A stretch of DNA of 64,000 nucleotides from Melieria omissa (GCA_963971225.1 OZ020269.1:40879264-40943263); one strand, 5' to 3'; numbered from the stretch's first letter, positions 52,129-63,169 are shown. Notes: generated by a model from the sequence alone, not told the origin. Translations and numbers: made by a program.

Positions 52129-52853
52129 GGGGAGGTTCTTTCAAATTTTTTTGAAAAAATCGTTTTTTTTTCACATAAAATGCTGTATGTCCGTAGAATA
52201 TGTGTACGAAAGGATTTTTCGATACGATCGCCTTGTCCGCACACGAATTTGTTTCTTCTACAGTGTTTTCCCCAGTTTTTTCCCGGAGCTGCTATCTTTC
52301 AAAGCGTTTTTCTCGGAACAATGTTTTCCATCTGAATTTCAAGGATATCTCTTGATCTATTGTTCTAATTTCCTTAATCTAAAGCATGTTTGAAAGGTGA
52401 TCATTTTCCGTATGGCTTATACCAAAAACGAGCATAAGTTACTATTAAATTGTTATTTATAATTAAGGTTTAATAACAAAAAAAGTCTGGAAAAAAATTT
52501 TTTTTTTTCGATCGTTCACATTTCAGTCAATTTTTGGTCAAAAATCATTATAGTTAGGTATAAGCCACAGAAAATTTCATCTACTTTCATTAAAAAAAAA
52601 CCTTTTTCATTTCAGATTACTACAAGAGGCTGTAGGCTTGAAATTCGGAGACGAGATTTTTCAGGCAGTGATCGACGAAAACCGCCATTGTTCAGCCGCC
52701 ATTTTGAATTTTGTTACAAAAGATATATCATATTATTGTATAATAAAATACCCATTCAACCGTCAAAACCGGATGTTTCTATGTTTTTTTATCATGCCAC
52801 AAATCATTTCCAAACTTAGGCCTTTTTTTGGCCAAATTTGAAAGAACCTCCCC
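52129..52853. mobile_element. TTAA-type element of the '720-bp' group, 725 bp
   Basis: Inverted termini GGGGAGGTTCTTTCAAATTT are preceded by TTAA (52125-52128) but followed by TAAA, suggesting a mutated duplication. Inside, 'aaagcgtttttctcggaac' matches the block in the elements at 30161 and 32233, and a 'gccgccatt' segment lies in the equivalent right part. Non-coding. Confidence 0.7.
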
Positions 52854-52903
52854 TAAATTTTATGTTTTTTAAATTCAATATAATATATATACCTATTATA
52901 TAA

Positions 52904-53935
52904 CTAGTAGGGCCCTGCGGCTTTGCACGCAAGCTTGAAGTCAATGGGCCAAATAAATTAAGTTTCTTCATACTACACTCTATGGGCCATGCCACGCCTC
53001 TTTTATGTAATGTCTAATACATTCCTCCGGTCGAAGGGGGTGACCCGGTTTCATTTATATGCGACTTTCAGTTCCAAAGTTACGCGGAAAATTTCAATCA
53101 CAAAAAATATGCCGCGCCCCTTGTTCAACGCCCATACAATTTTGCCAGTAGAATGACACATCTATGGGACGATGGTATACAAAACTTCAAAGCTTTCCAA
53201 CTTATTGTTCCGAAGCTATTCCACATTACAAATTTGGGTTGTTTGGACGATGCCATGTCCCTCGTCCAATACCCACCCTACTCTCCCTGTCGAAGGGCAC
53301 GTCGAAATCGTAAGTATGTGCCACATATCTTGATGTGTGATTTGCAGTTCCAAAGTTATTGAAAACAATAAGGTCGCTTGAAAAGTAGCACGCCTCTTTT
53401 CCAACGACCATACAATTTAACCACTTGAACGACACGTCTAAGGCTAAAAACATAGTGGAGCGGCGAGCAAAGCGTCGAGAACAAATCAACGCTTTTGAAT
53501 CGAAGCGCACATAGTCACGAGCAAAGCGAAGAAAGCTGAAAAGAGCAAAGCGACGATTTCAAAATATTTTGTTTTCATCGCTTTGCTCGCCGCTTTGCTC
53601 TACTTGAAAATCCAAAAATGTTTGCTATTAAAAAATTTGTGTGAACAAAACAAAAAAAATTTATGTGGATGGATTGATAAGCGCAATATTCGCAAAAAAT
53701 GCCTTATGGATAGCTCTACGCTTTGCTCGTCGCTTTGCTCGAAGCTTTGCTCTTCGCTTTGCTCGCCGCTCCACTATGTTTTTAGCCTAAGCCATGACTC
53801 TATATCAAATTTCAATGCTGGCCGACTTATAATTCCGAAGATATTTCATATTAAAAACTTGGTTTGTATGGGCAGTGCCAGGCCCCCTCGTCCGATACCC
53901 ACCCCATTCCCAAAGTCGAAGGGCACATCTGATGT
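52904..53935 (-). mobile_element. Helitron-like element, CTAG end at 52904
   Basis: Begins CTAGTAGGGCCCTGCGG, then CTTTGCACGCAAG, the reverse complement of the end at 13116. It is similar along its length to 12251-13116 in reverse, with CCACGCCTC, 'cccttgttcaacgcccata', 'gtcgaagggcac' and 'ccacccca' landmarks. Split by the 344-bp MITE at 53443-53786. No protein is encoded. Confidence 0.5.
53443..53786. mobile_element. MITE made of CGCTTTGCTCG repeats, 344 bp
   Basis: Perfect 32-bp inverted termini begin GCTAAAAACATAGTGGAGCG and continue GCGAGCAAAGCG. The flanking direct repeat is CTAAG (53438-53442, 53787-53791). The inner parts repeat GCTTTGCTCG with spacing of about 10-14 bp, four or five times near the right end. 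The unoccupied site is visible in the homologous Helitron-like copy at 12665-12675. Confidence 0.85.
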
Positions 53936-54590
53936 GATTTGTAGCCACCACATGGCTCCTGGCAGGATCGCCATGTGGTGGTCAAAGGTTTTGCGTGTAC
54001 GTGTATGTATTTTTGGCCTATATTTATTCGGCGGGCCGTGCCAATATTGTGTGGCTCCGAAAAGCCGATCTTGTGAACTTCAAGAAAAATAAAGTAACGC
54101 CACCAGGCACTTTGCTTATTGAACAAGAAGTTAACTTTATTTGGAAAATTTTGGTCTTATATACTAAATTTATAACTGTTATACTGTCATGCATTTCCAG
54201 GGCTCCGCCTCCCTTTCCACGATATTTTTCGTTTGACCAATCATCGACCTGGTCACTTCTTCTGCGTCAGCACATTTGCAATTGGGTCAGTGGCCGGCGC
54301 TAAACGGCCTCGGATATTTTCCGATCGTTTCCCACGCCGCCAAAGGGTCGGCATAATGCGCGTTGCAGTATTGTTGCAATGCACTGCGGTAGGTGGCATC
54401 GTATGTCACTCCGCTCGCTCAAGTGGTTGCGCATAGCGCACCGTGGCGACTTCAAGTGCAGCCATTTGACACCAGCGAATTTGTGTGCGCAAGTGTACGG
54501 TAATTTGTTCTGGTCGGCATGAGTGATTGCGTAGTATCACTACATGCAATGTTATGGTCGGCATAGATGGTTAGGTAGTACCACTACAAG
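53936..54590. other. Unclassified, possibly LTR-derived, no gene
   Basis: The minus strand has TATATAAGACC (about 54155) and AATAAAGTTAAC (about 54135), an LTR-like promoter/poly(A) arrangement. 'tggtcggcat.agtg/gttaggtagta.cactaca' is tandemly duplicated at about 54511-54592, immediately before the copia coding sequence. I could not match this to a partner LTR. Confidence 0.35.
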
Positions 54591-57500
54591 CTAATTGCTT
54601 CATTGATGCTAGCTGGTCTACCAAACGAATTTCAACCATTGGTTTTGGCAGTTGAAAATGCCAAATCGAAATTGGGCATTGACATGGTGAAAAATTTGCT
54701 TTTGCAGGACGCAAAATTCGACAATGGCAAAACTGAAGAAAGTGCATTCGTCTCCGCAAAAAAAGAATATTCTCGAAAGCTAAAGTGCTTTGCATGTAAA
54801 CGAGATGATCACTTTGCAAAAGATTGCCCAAATAAAGGGAAAAGCACAAAGAAAAAGCATGAAAAAATGCAAAGTCTACTTGTGTCTTCTTTACTCACAG
54901 CGAAAAGCAACAACAACATACACGATTGGTATGTCGATTCTGGCGCCACATCTCACGTGACGAATAGCGTAAGCATTCTGCAAAACCAAAAAAGGGTCGA
55001 GGGAAAACACGTGATGGTCGCAAATAACGAAACAATGCCGATCGAATGTGCAGGTGACGTGAAGGTGCTGTTGAGTGTAGGCAAGAAGGAGACCACTGCT
55101 GTAATACACGACGTTGAGTACGCACCCAGGGTGTGTGCAAATTTACTCTCAGTAAGACAATTGGCGAGAAAAGGCAATACAGTGGTGTTTAAAGGAGACA
55201 AGTGCGAAATTTTCGATCAAAGTGGTGCCATGTTCGCTTCAGCAAATGTTGTGAGTAACCTATATAAATTAAACTGCACGATGAAAAGTGAAAAGCTAGA
55301 GATTGAAAGAGAGAAGGCGATGACTGTTGTTGTAAACAACAGTGAGTTATGGCATCGCAGACTCGGTCATATTTGTGAAAATAACCTAAAAAAGGTGCAA
55401 AACGCCGCACTCGGCATAAGTTTCGGAAATTACAAACATTTCAACTGCGTGGTGTGCATAAAAGCAAAGCAAACAAGAGAATCATTTAAAGACATTGAAC
55501 GAGCCTCTGAATTGCTAGCACTAGTACACTCTGATGTTATGGGGCCGTTCGAGACAAAATCATTTTCGGGCGCTCAATACATTGTGACATTTGTGGATGA
55601 CTATTCGCGGAAAGTTGTCATAGTGCCAATTAAAAGGAAGTCTGATGTTTTTGAAGAATTTAAGAAATTCAAAAGTGTTGCAGAAAACCAGTGCGGAAAA
55701 CGCATTAAAATACTTCGAACAGACAATGGTACTGAATATATAAATGAAAAATTTCATACTTTCTTGCAAAACGAGGGCATAATTCACCAAAAAACGTGCC
55801 CGTACACACCAGAACAAAATGGCGTTGCCGAACGCATGAATCGTACCATAATGGAGCGGGTACGCTGCCTGTTAATCGATTCAAAATTAAAACATATATT
55901 TTGGGCAGAAGCCGCCGCTACTGCATCATATTTAATAAATCGCGTACCATGCAGAAACAACAATCGCAGTCCAGAAGAAATGTGGTCAGGCAAGACACCT
56001 TCCTTGAAACATTTGCGCGTGTTTGGAAGTAAAGCTTTTGTTCACGTACCGCAGCAAAAGCGGTCCAAGTTGGATGCAAAATCGAAGGAGTGCATCTTTG
56101 TGGGGTATAGCAGTGAGTCAAAAGCATATCGGTTGCACGATCCCCAAACTAGAGGAATCATAATCAGCAGAAATGTAACATTTATTGAAAGCAGTAACCA
56201 GGTATGTGCCGATAAAGAAAACTCCACTGATAGAATTCCATCTCCCACAGTAGACATTGGTGGGCATATTGCCAATTCAGAGGAAGAATGTAAAGTAGAA
56301 TTGCCAATTAAAGACGAAGATGCCAACAGCAACAAAGCCAGTATGGAATATGAAGACGCAACTGAAAGCAGCGACAGCGATCACCAATTAAATGAAGTCC
56401 GAAGATCAGAACGCCTCGCGAATAAGTTACGCAGCCGAAACGAGTTAAACCGCAGTTACAACTTTTGTGCAACAAGCTTTGTTGCGAATGATCCAGAAAC
56501 AGTTCAGGACGCAATGTCATCATCTGAGGCCACATCATGGAGAGCAGCGATGGATGACGAAATGCAGTCAATGGAGCTAAATGACACGTGGTGCCTGACT
56601 GAGCTGCCGCCCGGAAAGAAACCGATCAAGAGTAAGTGGGTTTTTAAAACTAAAATCGATGCAAATGGTAGTGTAGTTCGATACAAGGCCAGGCTAGTGA
56701 TAAAGGGATGCAGCCAGCAGAAAGGTATCGATTACGAACAAACGTTTTCTCCGGTGGTGCGATACACTTCGTTGCGATTTTTGTTTGCCCTAGCTGCTAG
56801 GCACAAATTGTTGATTCACCAACTAGACGCTGTCACGGCATTTCTCAATGGAGAACTCGAAGAAGAAATTTATATGTTGCAGCCGGAGGGCTACAATGAT
56901 GGTACTAATCGAGTACGCGCGCTAAGGAAATCACTATATGGCTTAAAGCAGGCTAGCCGAGTATGGAACAAGAAACTGAATTCTGTGTTGCTAAAGTTCG
57001 GCTTGAAACGTGCTGAGACTGATCAATGCGTCTATCATTGTGTTGATGACAATCAAATGTTGTATGTGGCCATATACGTTGATGATGTTTTAATATTTTC
57101 GAACAACATGGCAGTCATTAATGATTTGAAGCGAGACCTATCAAAAAACTTCCAGATGAAAGATATGGGTGAAGCTTTCTCCGTGCTTGGCGTACGAATT
57201 ACACGCAGTGCAGATATGGGTATAACAATCGATCAAGAGCAGTATATTCAGGGTGTTTTAAAGCGTTTTTCAATGGACGATGCTAATCCTGTTGCAACGC
57301 CGATGGACATGAATCAGAAGTTGAGCCTCGAAATGTGTCCCACTGATGAGAATGAAAAAATTGAAATGGCAAAGGTACCCTACATGCAGGCAATCGGGTG
57401 TTTGCTTTTCGCAGCACAAATTACAAGACCTGATATAAGCTTCGCAGTCAATTCGTTGAGCAGATTCAATACTAATCCAGGAAAAGCTCATTGGACTGCT

Positions 57501-57638
57501 GTGAAACGTATCATGCGCTACTTGAAGGGGACCATCAACAAGAAACTGATTTATGAGAGCAAGCCGGTTGATTTAGTTGGTTTTTGCGATGCAGACTGGG
57601 CAGGCAACGTTGATGACAGGCGGTCGACTAGTGGATAC

Positions 57639-59179
57639 TAGGCATCGCAATCCCGGGATCCCGGACTTTTTCCAGTCCCGAAAATCCCGGGATTCAAATC
57701 TTTTAATCCCGTGATTTTCGGGATTGCAAAAGATGCTTCAAAGTTCAAATGAAATAAATTTAAAAGCACAAAAACCCAATTCCTTATCTGAAGGAGGAGG
57801 GAGGGGATAGAGGGCATCTTTTGCAAAAGGCTTATAATTATTTACTAAGCATTCAACCATAAGCATTTATTTGCAATACATTTCGCTCTAGATTATATTG
57901 CGTTCAAACTGACTCATTTAAACTAGTTTAAGTAAAAAGAGCTTTTTGTTGAACACAACCGTCCAGACTGCTCAATGAAGTTTAATTTGACAGCAGTTTG
58001 TTTACACACAACAAACAAATATTTTTGTAAACTGATGTGCTGGGAGCATAATTCGAGCGAAATATTGGCGCATATTTCATAAACCACGGCATCGTACTCA
58101 ACTTCATTCAATATTAGACGCCTTGTATTCAGATGCCACAAAAAGGCGATGAATAGAATGAAAGCAGTGCGAGCAAAACGATAATTTTTATATATTTCAA
58201 CATTTTCACATTTTCAATGTTTGTTTGGTTTTGTTGTGATAAATTGACAGCTGAATCTGTAGGGATGTTTTTTCTGGTTTGTGTCTAGGGTGTGCGCTGT
58301 ATTCAGTTGACAAAAAAGCTTTTTCATAGAAAGCTTTCGGATGCAACCTTGCGTTAAACTCGTTTCAAAACATGTTAAATGGTTTAACACGTTTAATTTC
58401 CAACAACAATTGCATGTGAGTGAACAGGTTTTCGAACTGGTTTTGTTCATTTAACTTGTTTAAGCACATTAAACACGTTTAAGTCGTCAGTTTGAACGCC
58501 ATATTAGAGGGCAAAACATTTAATGCCTTAGTATTTTTAAGATCTCAGTTTTTAGTTAATCACAACGCTTAACTTTTTTATCGAAATAATCGAAGTAAAA
58601 CTAAAAGTACTAACAAATTAACTATTTTATTTTTTTATCAAATATGCGTATATATGTACTTTATGATACATTTGATGCAAAGCAATAAGTTATGTTTAAG
58701 TGTCATTTTTGGATAAAACAAAATGTTATCAAACTGAAGTTAAATGTCAAATGAAAAACTTTTAAGTTAAACAAAATGTTGTCAAGGATGACTATGTTTA
58801 TTTATTTGATTTAAATTTAAACTGACAATTTTGAATGTAATTGACAACTGATTGTAAATGACAACTGGATTTTGGTGATGTGCCGCGCACAACCAACCAC
58901 TTCGACGACTCAACACCGACTGCCTCCCTTTCCGCCTTACAATGTGATTAAATTCAAGATACAAAATCTTAAAACTACCCCAAATGTGATTAAACTGTGT
59001 CCATTTTTAAGGTAAATATATTATAAACAAGTATTTATGCAATTTGGTAAAATTGTTTTATTTAAAAAATGTGTTATTTGAATCCCGGGATTAAATCCCG
59101 GGATCCCGGGATCCCGGGATTTGACTTTTCAATCCCGAAAATCCCGGGATCGCAAAATGGCAAAAAATTGCGATCCCTA
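57639..59179 (+). mobile_element. hAT element copy 2 in the copia RNase H, 1.54 kb
   Basis: The 8-bp duplication GTGGATAC (57631-57638, 59180-59187) is perfect. Termini TAGGCATCGCAAT and TAGGGATCGCAAT (reverse complement) are inverted. ATCCCGGG palindromes cluster at both ends. It is the same deleted family as 39089 and 63646, with a hAT dimerisation relic at 57812-57890. The MITE at 57896-58503 lies inside. Confidence 0.9.
57896..58503. mobile_element. PIF/Harbinger-type MITE in hAT copy 2, 608 bp
   Basis: Inverted termini TAT(T/G)GCGTTCAAACTGAC are flanked by TTA (57893-57895, 58504-58506). The empty site is seen in the intact hAT copy at about 63932-63940 ('ctagattagaggg'). Inner 'gttta.aca.gttta' repeats add symmetry. 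Non-coding. Confidence 0.87.
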
Positions 59180-60004
59180 GTGGATACGTATTTTGTTTCC
59201 AAGGTGGAGCCATCTCATGGTGTACTAGACGTCAACGTACCGTGGCTCTTTCCTCCACTGAAGCGGAATTCATGTCAGTGGCTTCGGCCATTCCGGTGAC
59301 GATTTGGTTGCAGCGACTGCAGGCTGAGATAACAACGGGCATACCCAAGCGGATGATTTTATTTTGCGACAACATGAGTGCAATACATATTGCACAAAAT
59401 AATTCTTATTCATATAGGACAAAACATGTAGACATTAGAGTTAAGTTTATACAAGAACAATTAGAAACCAGCAAAGTTGAATTGAAATATGTAAACACAA
59501 ATAACATGCTGGCTGACATCCTTACTAAGAGTGTAAGTGCTGACAAAATTAAGTTCTTTTTGAATAAATTTGGCTTGAAATAGATATGAAACAGTATTTT
59601 TGAAGATTGTTATTCAAGGAAAATTTTGTAAAAGGTATCGAATAAAATGAAATTACTTATAAAATTGTTATTCAGGGAAAATGTTTTAAAAGGTATTGAA
59701 TAACATTTGTAAAAGGTATTGAATAGTAAGTTACCTAACTTTATACATATGTATGCAACCCTGGCTGGTGATGTCATGTGAAATGTAATAAATTTGCTAA
59801 GTTCCGTTTCTGCATTCAACCCGACAACGTGGTTTCTTTTCTGCCTAACAACAATCGTTATTTGAAAAAAAATTGTTTTATTCATGTACCGAATTGGCCT
59901 AATTGATATATTTTTCGCTAGATATAGTAATATATATAACAATTTAAAGACGGGTCATTTGGTAGGAATAGGAATACATGAAGTATCGGTAGGTTTAGTG
60001 TTAA

Positions 60005-60408
60005 GTAGCTCGCAACGAACAATTTTTTGTAAATTCATTTCCGAATAATCAACTTTTAGCATCGTCACATGATAATCATAATAAAGAAGTAATCTGTATT
60101 GCACATATTGTTGTTGCTAATCATCGTAGTTAGGAACTAATAACGCGAAGATGTTCTTGCTGAAGTGCGGAATGCAGTCGGTGATGAGGTGATTTATAAT
60201 TATTATTATTGTTTTTATAATTATTATTATTATTTTTTTCATAGAAAAATGTAGAAAGTAAACAATGTTTACGATAACTTTACTCTTTGGTTAGATCAGT
60301 CGTCACAGATCGTCATTACGGTTATAGTCTCACAGTAGACCATAGGAAAATAACATAAGTGGATACATTCCAAAAATTTTCTAGATTATTTCTAAACCTC
60401 ATAATATT
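60005..60408. other. Intronic DNA flanking the CD36 exon, no element recognised
   Basis: AT-rich. A short (ATT)n tract at 60200-60236 is the only repeat seen. Confidence 0.4.
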
Positions 60409-60410
60409 AC

Positions 60411-60603
60411 CGTTGAAGTTCCGTTTTTGCCATACATCAGTCCAAATTCCTCATATGGTAGCTTTTGTTCCTTGGGTACTACATCTTTAGCAAGTTTTAG
60501 TAATGGATCTTCGTAGCCCCATAATAATTGCCCGACAGAAACCTGTACGAAAGGTTTAATTTTCAGTATATCCATTATACTAGCCATAGCTAAGCGAAGA
60601 AAC
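60411..60603 (-). CDS. CD36/scavenger-receptor class B gene, upstream exon
   Basis: A 193-nt exon. Acceptor CACTTTCAG ends at 60604 and donor GTAATATT starts at 60410. It encodes FLRLAMASIMDILKIKPFVQ, then VSVGQLLWGYEDPLLKLAKD and EEFGLMYGKNGTST. The GQLLWGYEDPLL block and the GxxYGKNGT block are family signatures from the middle of the CD36 ectodomain, and NGT is a likely glycosylation site. The exon starts with the third base of a codon, so at least one further exon lies upstream (higher coordinates). None was found to 64000. It ends at phase 0, matching the exon at 16652. Confidence 0.92.
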
Positions 60604-60734
60604 CTGAAAGTGAATAAGTTTTGACATTCAGTTATTGAGTTGAAAATAACTTGCAGGCACATGTTGTAGCCGAAGCTACGTAAATTAAACCATGCGACAA
60701 AATAAAAAAATGTAAAAAACACAACACACAAACA

Positions 60735-61036
60735 ATTCGATGTACTTGAAAAACTAGGGTCCTTTGTTCTAATATGCGTTAAGCTCTAATATGTACCCTT
60801 CCACATCTTCGAATTTCATCCCTCTAACTTTATAAGGTAAGGATAATCAGTGTGACTGTTTTGATCCAAGTGGATCAAAAGTGATACATCTTGCGACGAA
60901 TTTCGTAGGGACACTTCTTTTTTTCATCCAGTACAATACTTTTCCAGGTACAAAAGAACCAAATCTGTACATTTTACAGCATACATCAAAAAGTTCATTG
61001 TCTTTCACTGAACGAACCTTTTATGTATTCTGACTG
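60735..61036. other. No gene recognised
   Basis: AT-rich intronic or intergenic DNA upstream of the exon. No repeats matched the rest of the window. Confidence 0.4.
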
Positions 61037-61089
61037 TAAAGGTAGGTATGCAGCTCTCAAGAAAACGCTCAAGAAAAAACGAGCATATA

Positions 61090-61684
61090 TATGGTGTTTT
61101 TTTAGAGGTATAGAACTTCGAATTGAAATAAAACACAAGAAAATCGTTTTAATGTCCATCAATTTGGCTTTATTGGAAGGATAATTTTATGCCATTAATG
61201 TTTAAATATGATTTCGGGCATGTGGCTGCCGCGGCTGGCTCCAATAAAGCCAATTCTACAGGTCCAATTTTCAACCAGCTCCAATTGCTGTGCACGGTGG
61301 CGAATCGATTCATTCGGGTCCTCTTCAACATTTTGCTCTACAGCGGCAATTGTTTCTTCGGTGCGCACTGTTCGACGTCTCTGCGGATGCGTATTATCAC
61401 ATAGAGTAAACGTAGTGCGAAAACGACCCATGGTTAACCGAATTAATTGCTCTGATGGACGATGTCGACCATAAAATGGACGGAGCTTGCGGTAAACTTC
61501 GCGAACTGAACCATTATTTTCGAAATAAATTTGCACGATTTGCAAGCGTTGTTCTTTTGTCAACCTGTTCATGATGAAATGGCAAACCAAACTGAACATA
61601 AATGACATTAGAGTTGCCAGATTTGACCACAAAATGCCAGTTTTATCTCTATTCGAAAAACAAACCTCTAAAAAAAACACCCTA
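61090..61684 (-). mobile_element. Deleted Tc1/mariner-type element, 595 bp (copy 2)
   Basis: Nearly identical to 14985-15580: the same internal deletion and the same termini apart from a T in TATGGTG on the left. TA flanks it. The two copies lie 46 kb apart in different hosts, so they moved recently. Confidence 0.87.
61195..61572 (-). pseudogene. Mariner-type transposase, N-terminal helix-turn-helix fused to C-terminal tail (copy 2)
   Basis: 125 residues, the same as the copy at 15091-15468 except for Ser in place of Gly in the final RGSHMPEI. That both copies keep the frame open fits recent spread and does not prove selection. Confidence 0.75.
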
Positions 61685-62170
61685 TATTTCTTGAGCGGTA
61701 AAAAGTAGTAGTCAAGTAAATTTGACGTTTGAAAGAAATTTTAACAAATTGATTTGCATTCTACTGGACAATTTTTAATTTTAAAAATAAAATTCTGTTC
61801 TCTCCAAATGGACGACGATTGGTAAGTTTTTAATACATTTCAACCGATTACGCTTTTATTACATGGCTTGAGATATTTAAGGGACGACCTATTGCTCACG
61901 TTGGACTGCGGCATTTTCATGGCCGGCATGGAAGGCAGTCAGCTGTAACTTTTCCTGTGAGAAATAAATAGGTACACATATGTTTTTTGCCGAAATCAGT
62001 GTTGTCATTTCACTTTTTAATGAAAAAAAGTATTACAAAACCGAATCAGTTTTCTTGTGAGGTGCGTACACCTCAAGTAAATTTGACTCAAGGAAATTTC
62101 CTTGAGCATTTCTTGAGCTTTTTTTTATATGAAGTTTTCGCTTTTCTTGAGAGCTGCATACCGACCTTAA

Positions 62171-63165
62171 ACGTGAAGATGGTACTACTGCCAAGAGCAG
62201 TGTTGGAACATACCTATTACTTTAATCTTTGGGCTGTCCGTTGCTCAAAATTGCGTTAGCTGTCCTTTGGGGTCAGGATGGCCCCAACCAAACGGTCATA
62301 TAATTTACTGACAAAACATGAAGACATGTTACACATATATCACATAAGAAAAGGGGAAAGCCCCGAAAAGTGTTTTTCTTGATTTGTAAAATAACACAAG
62401 TAGACGAGCGCACAAAACCACTCCCACCGTCATTTAAAATCCGCCTGGGTCAACTAGACCGCAAGGGACAGGCAGAAGGTTAAAATGGGACATTAAAATT
62501 ACATATTAGTGGCTTCGAAAAATAATGATGTTTTATTACACATTACTTGAAAAGCAAAGTAATATATTAGAAATAAATAAAAATTCCAAAATATTGGTAT
62601 TAATATTACTGTAATATATTACTTAAAAAGTAATATACAATAGGGGTGTTCACACCGAGCTATTGTACAAGTACCGGGGTGAACTGCTATATGTAACAGA
62701 CGTCTGCATGATTGCATTCAAAACGTGTTTTCACTCATTCACTCTTAAATTACGTATTCACTCACTCACATTAGTTTTTGTGATTGTGAATGAATGAGTC
62801 ATAATTTGTTCTCGAGTCAGAGATTGTACTGTATTCATAAATTGAATGAGTTATTTTATAGTGTACTCAAACAGAAACTGTATTCACTTTATGCTGTGAA
62901 TACAGCGAAATCAAATGAATGATTTGAATCATTCATATTGAGTAGTGTGCTGAAAATGAAACTAAAAAATGCGATTCTATCAAGTTTTAACAAAATTTAT
63001 TAAGAAAAAAACTATTAATTATAAAATTAAAATTAATACAATTCTTTGTAACAAAACTTTAATTTAATAATAACTATTCTTTGTTAGCAGCTAAGTTTAA
63101 GAACTCCGAAATGTTTTCTTTTGAGATGTTTGAATTTAGAAACATTATTTGAAAAACGAAAAACG
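62171..63165. other. AT-rich DNA, no gene recognised
   Basis: TAATATATTAC-type palindromes lie at 62600-62640. Between 62735 and 62945, ATTCACTC/GAATGAGT motifs alternate on both strands and could be a decayed MITE, but no termini were settled. Confidence 0.4.
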
Positions 63166-63169
63166 ACAA

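Larger units (their letters stand above)
54603..59583 (+). pseudogene. copia polyprotein: Gag end, protease, integrase, RT, RNase H; split by a hAT element
   Basis: 1012 codons are open to 57641, and the frame resumes after the hAT element at 59180 for about 134 more. In order: CCHC knuckle CFACKRDDHFAKDC (residues about 62-75); aspartic protease WYVDSGATSHVTN; integrase with HSDVMGPF, RTDNGTEY and PYTPEQNGVAERMNRT (D, D, E); reverse transcriptase KSKWVFKTKIDANGSVVRYK, QLDAVTAFLNGELEEEIYM and AIYVDDVLIFSN (catalytic Asp pair); RNase H FCDADWAGNVDDRRSTSGY, then after the insertion ALSSTEAEFMSVA and CDNMSAIHIAQN. The frame is intact on both sides and GTGGATAC is duplicated. The insertion and the missing gag start are the only visible defects. 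Confidence 0.9.
54595..59849 (+). mobile_element. copia-type (Ty1) retrotransposon, 5'-truncated, with nested hAT element
   Basis: Coding begins inside gag near 54603, with no 5' LTR or gag N-terminus, and ends at 59583. A candidate 3' LTR (TGTTATTCAAGG at about 59607 to CTGCCTAACA at 59849) starts TG and ends CA but has no partner to confirm it. The hAT element at 57639-59179 splits the RNase H coding sequence. Confidence 0.75.
48546..60000 (+). mobile_element. piggyBac element expanded by nested insertions
   Basis: Perfect 13-bp inverted termini CACTAAACCTACC (48546-48558) and GGTAGGTTTAGTG (59988-60000) are flanked by TTAA at 48542-48545 and 60001-60004. GGGTCA/TGACCC motifs follow each end. 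The element carries a full-length but damaged transposase gene (49144-52060). Nested inside: a P-type element, a 720-bp-group TTAA element, a Helitron-like block with a MITE, and a copia element containing a hAT element with its own MITE. Confidence 0.85.
16653..60410 (-). other. Giant intron (about 43.8 kb) of the CD36-family gene
   Basis: The donor GTAATATT begins at 60410. The acceptor TTTCGCAG ends at 16653. Joined, the exons read ...GKNGTST then DRITIFTGVDD..., exactly the continuity expected in this family, with phase 0 on both sides. The intron contains nearly all the transposons described here, several of them nested. Assembly misjoining is the main alternative explanation for the distance. 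Confidence 0.8.
61040..62167. mobile_element. PIF/Harbinger-type MITE with nested mariner derivative, 1.13 kb
   Basis: Inverted termini AGGTAGGTATGCAGCTCTCA, then AGAAAA (one mismatch), are flanked by TAA (61037-61039, 62168-62170). Subterminal CTCAAGAAA/TTTCTTGAG motifs recur. Without the nested 595-bp element its own length is about 0.53 kb. Confidence 0.8.
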
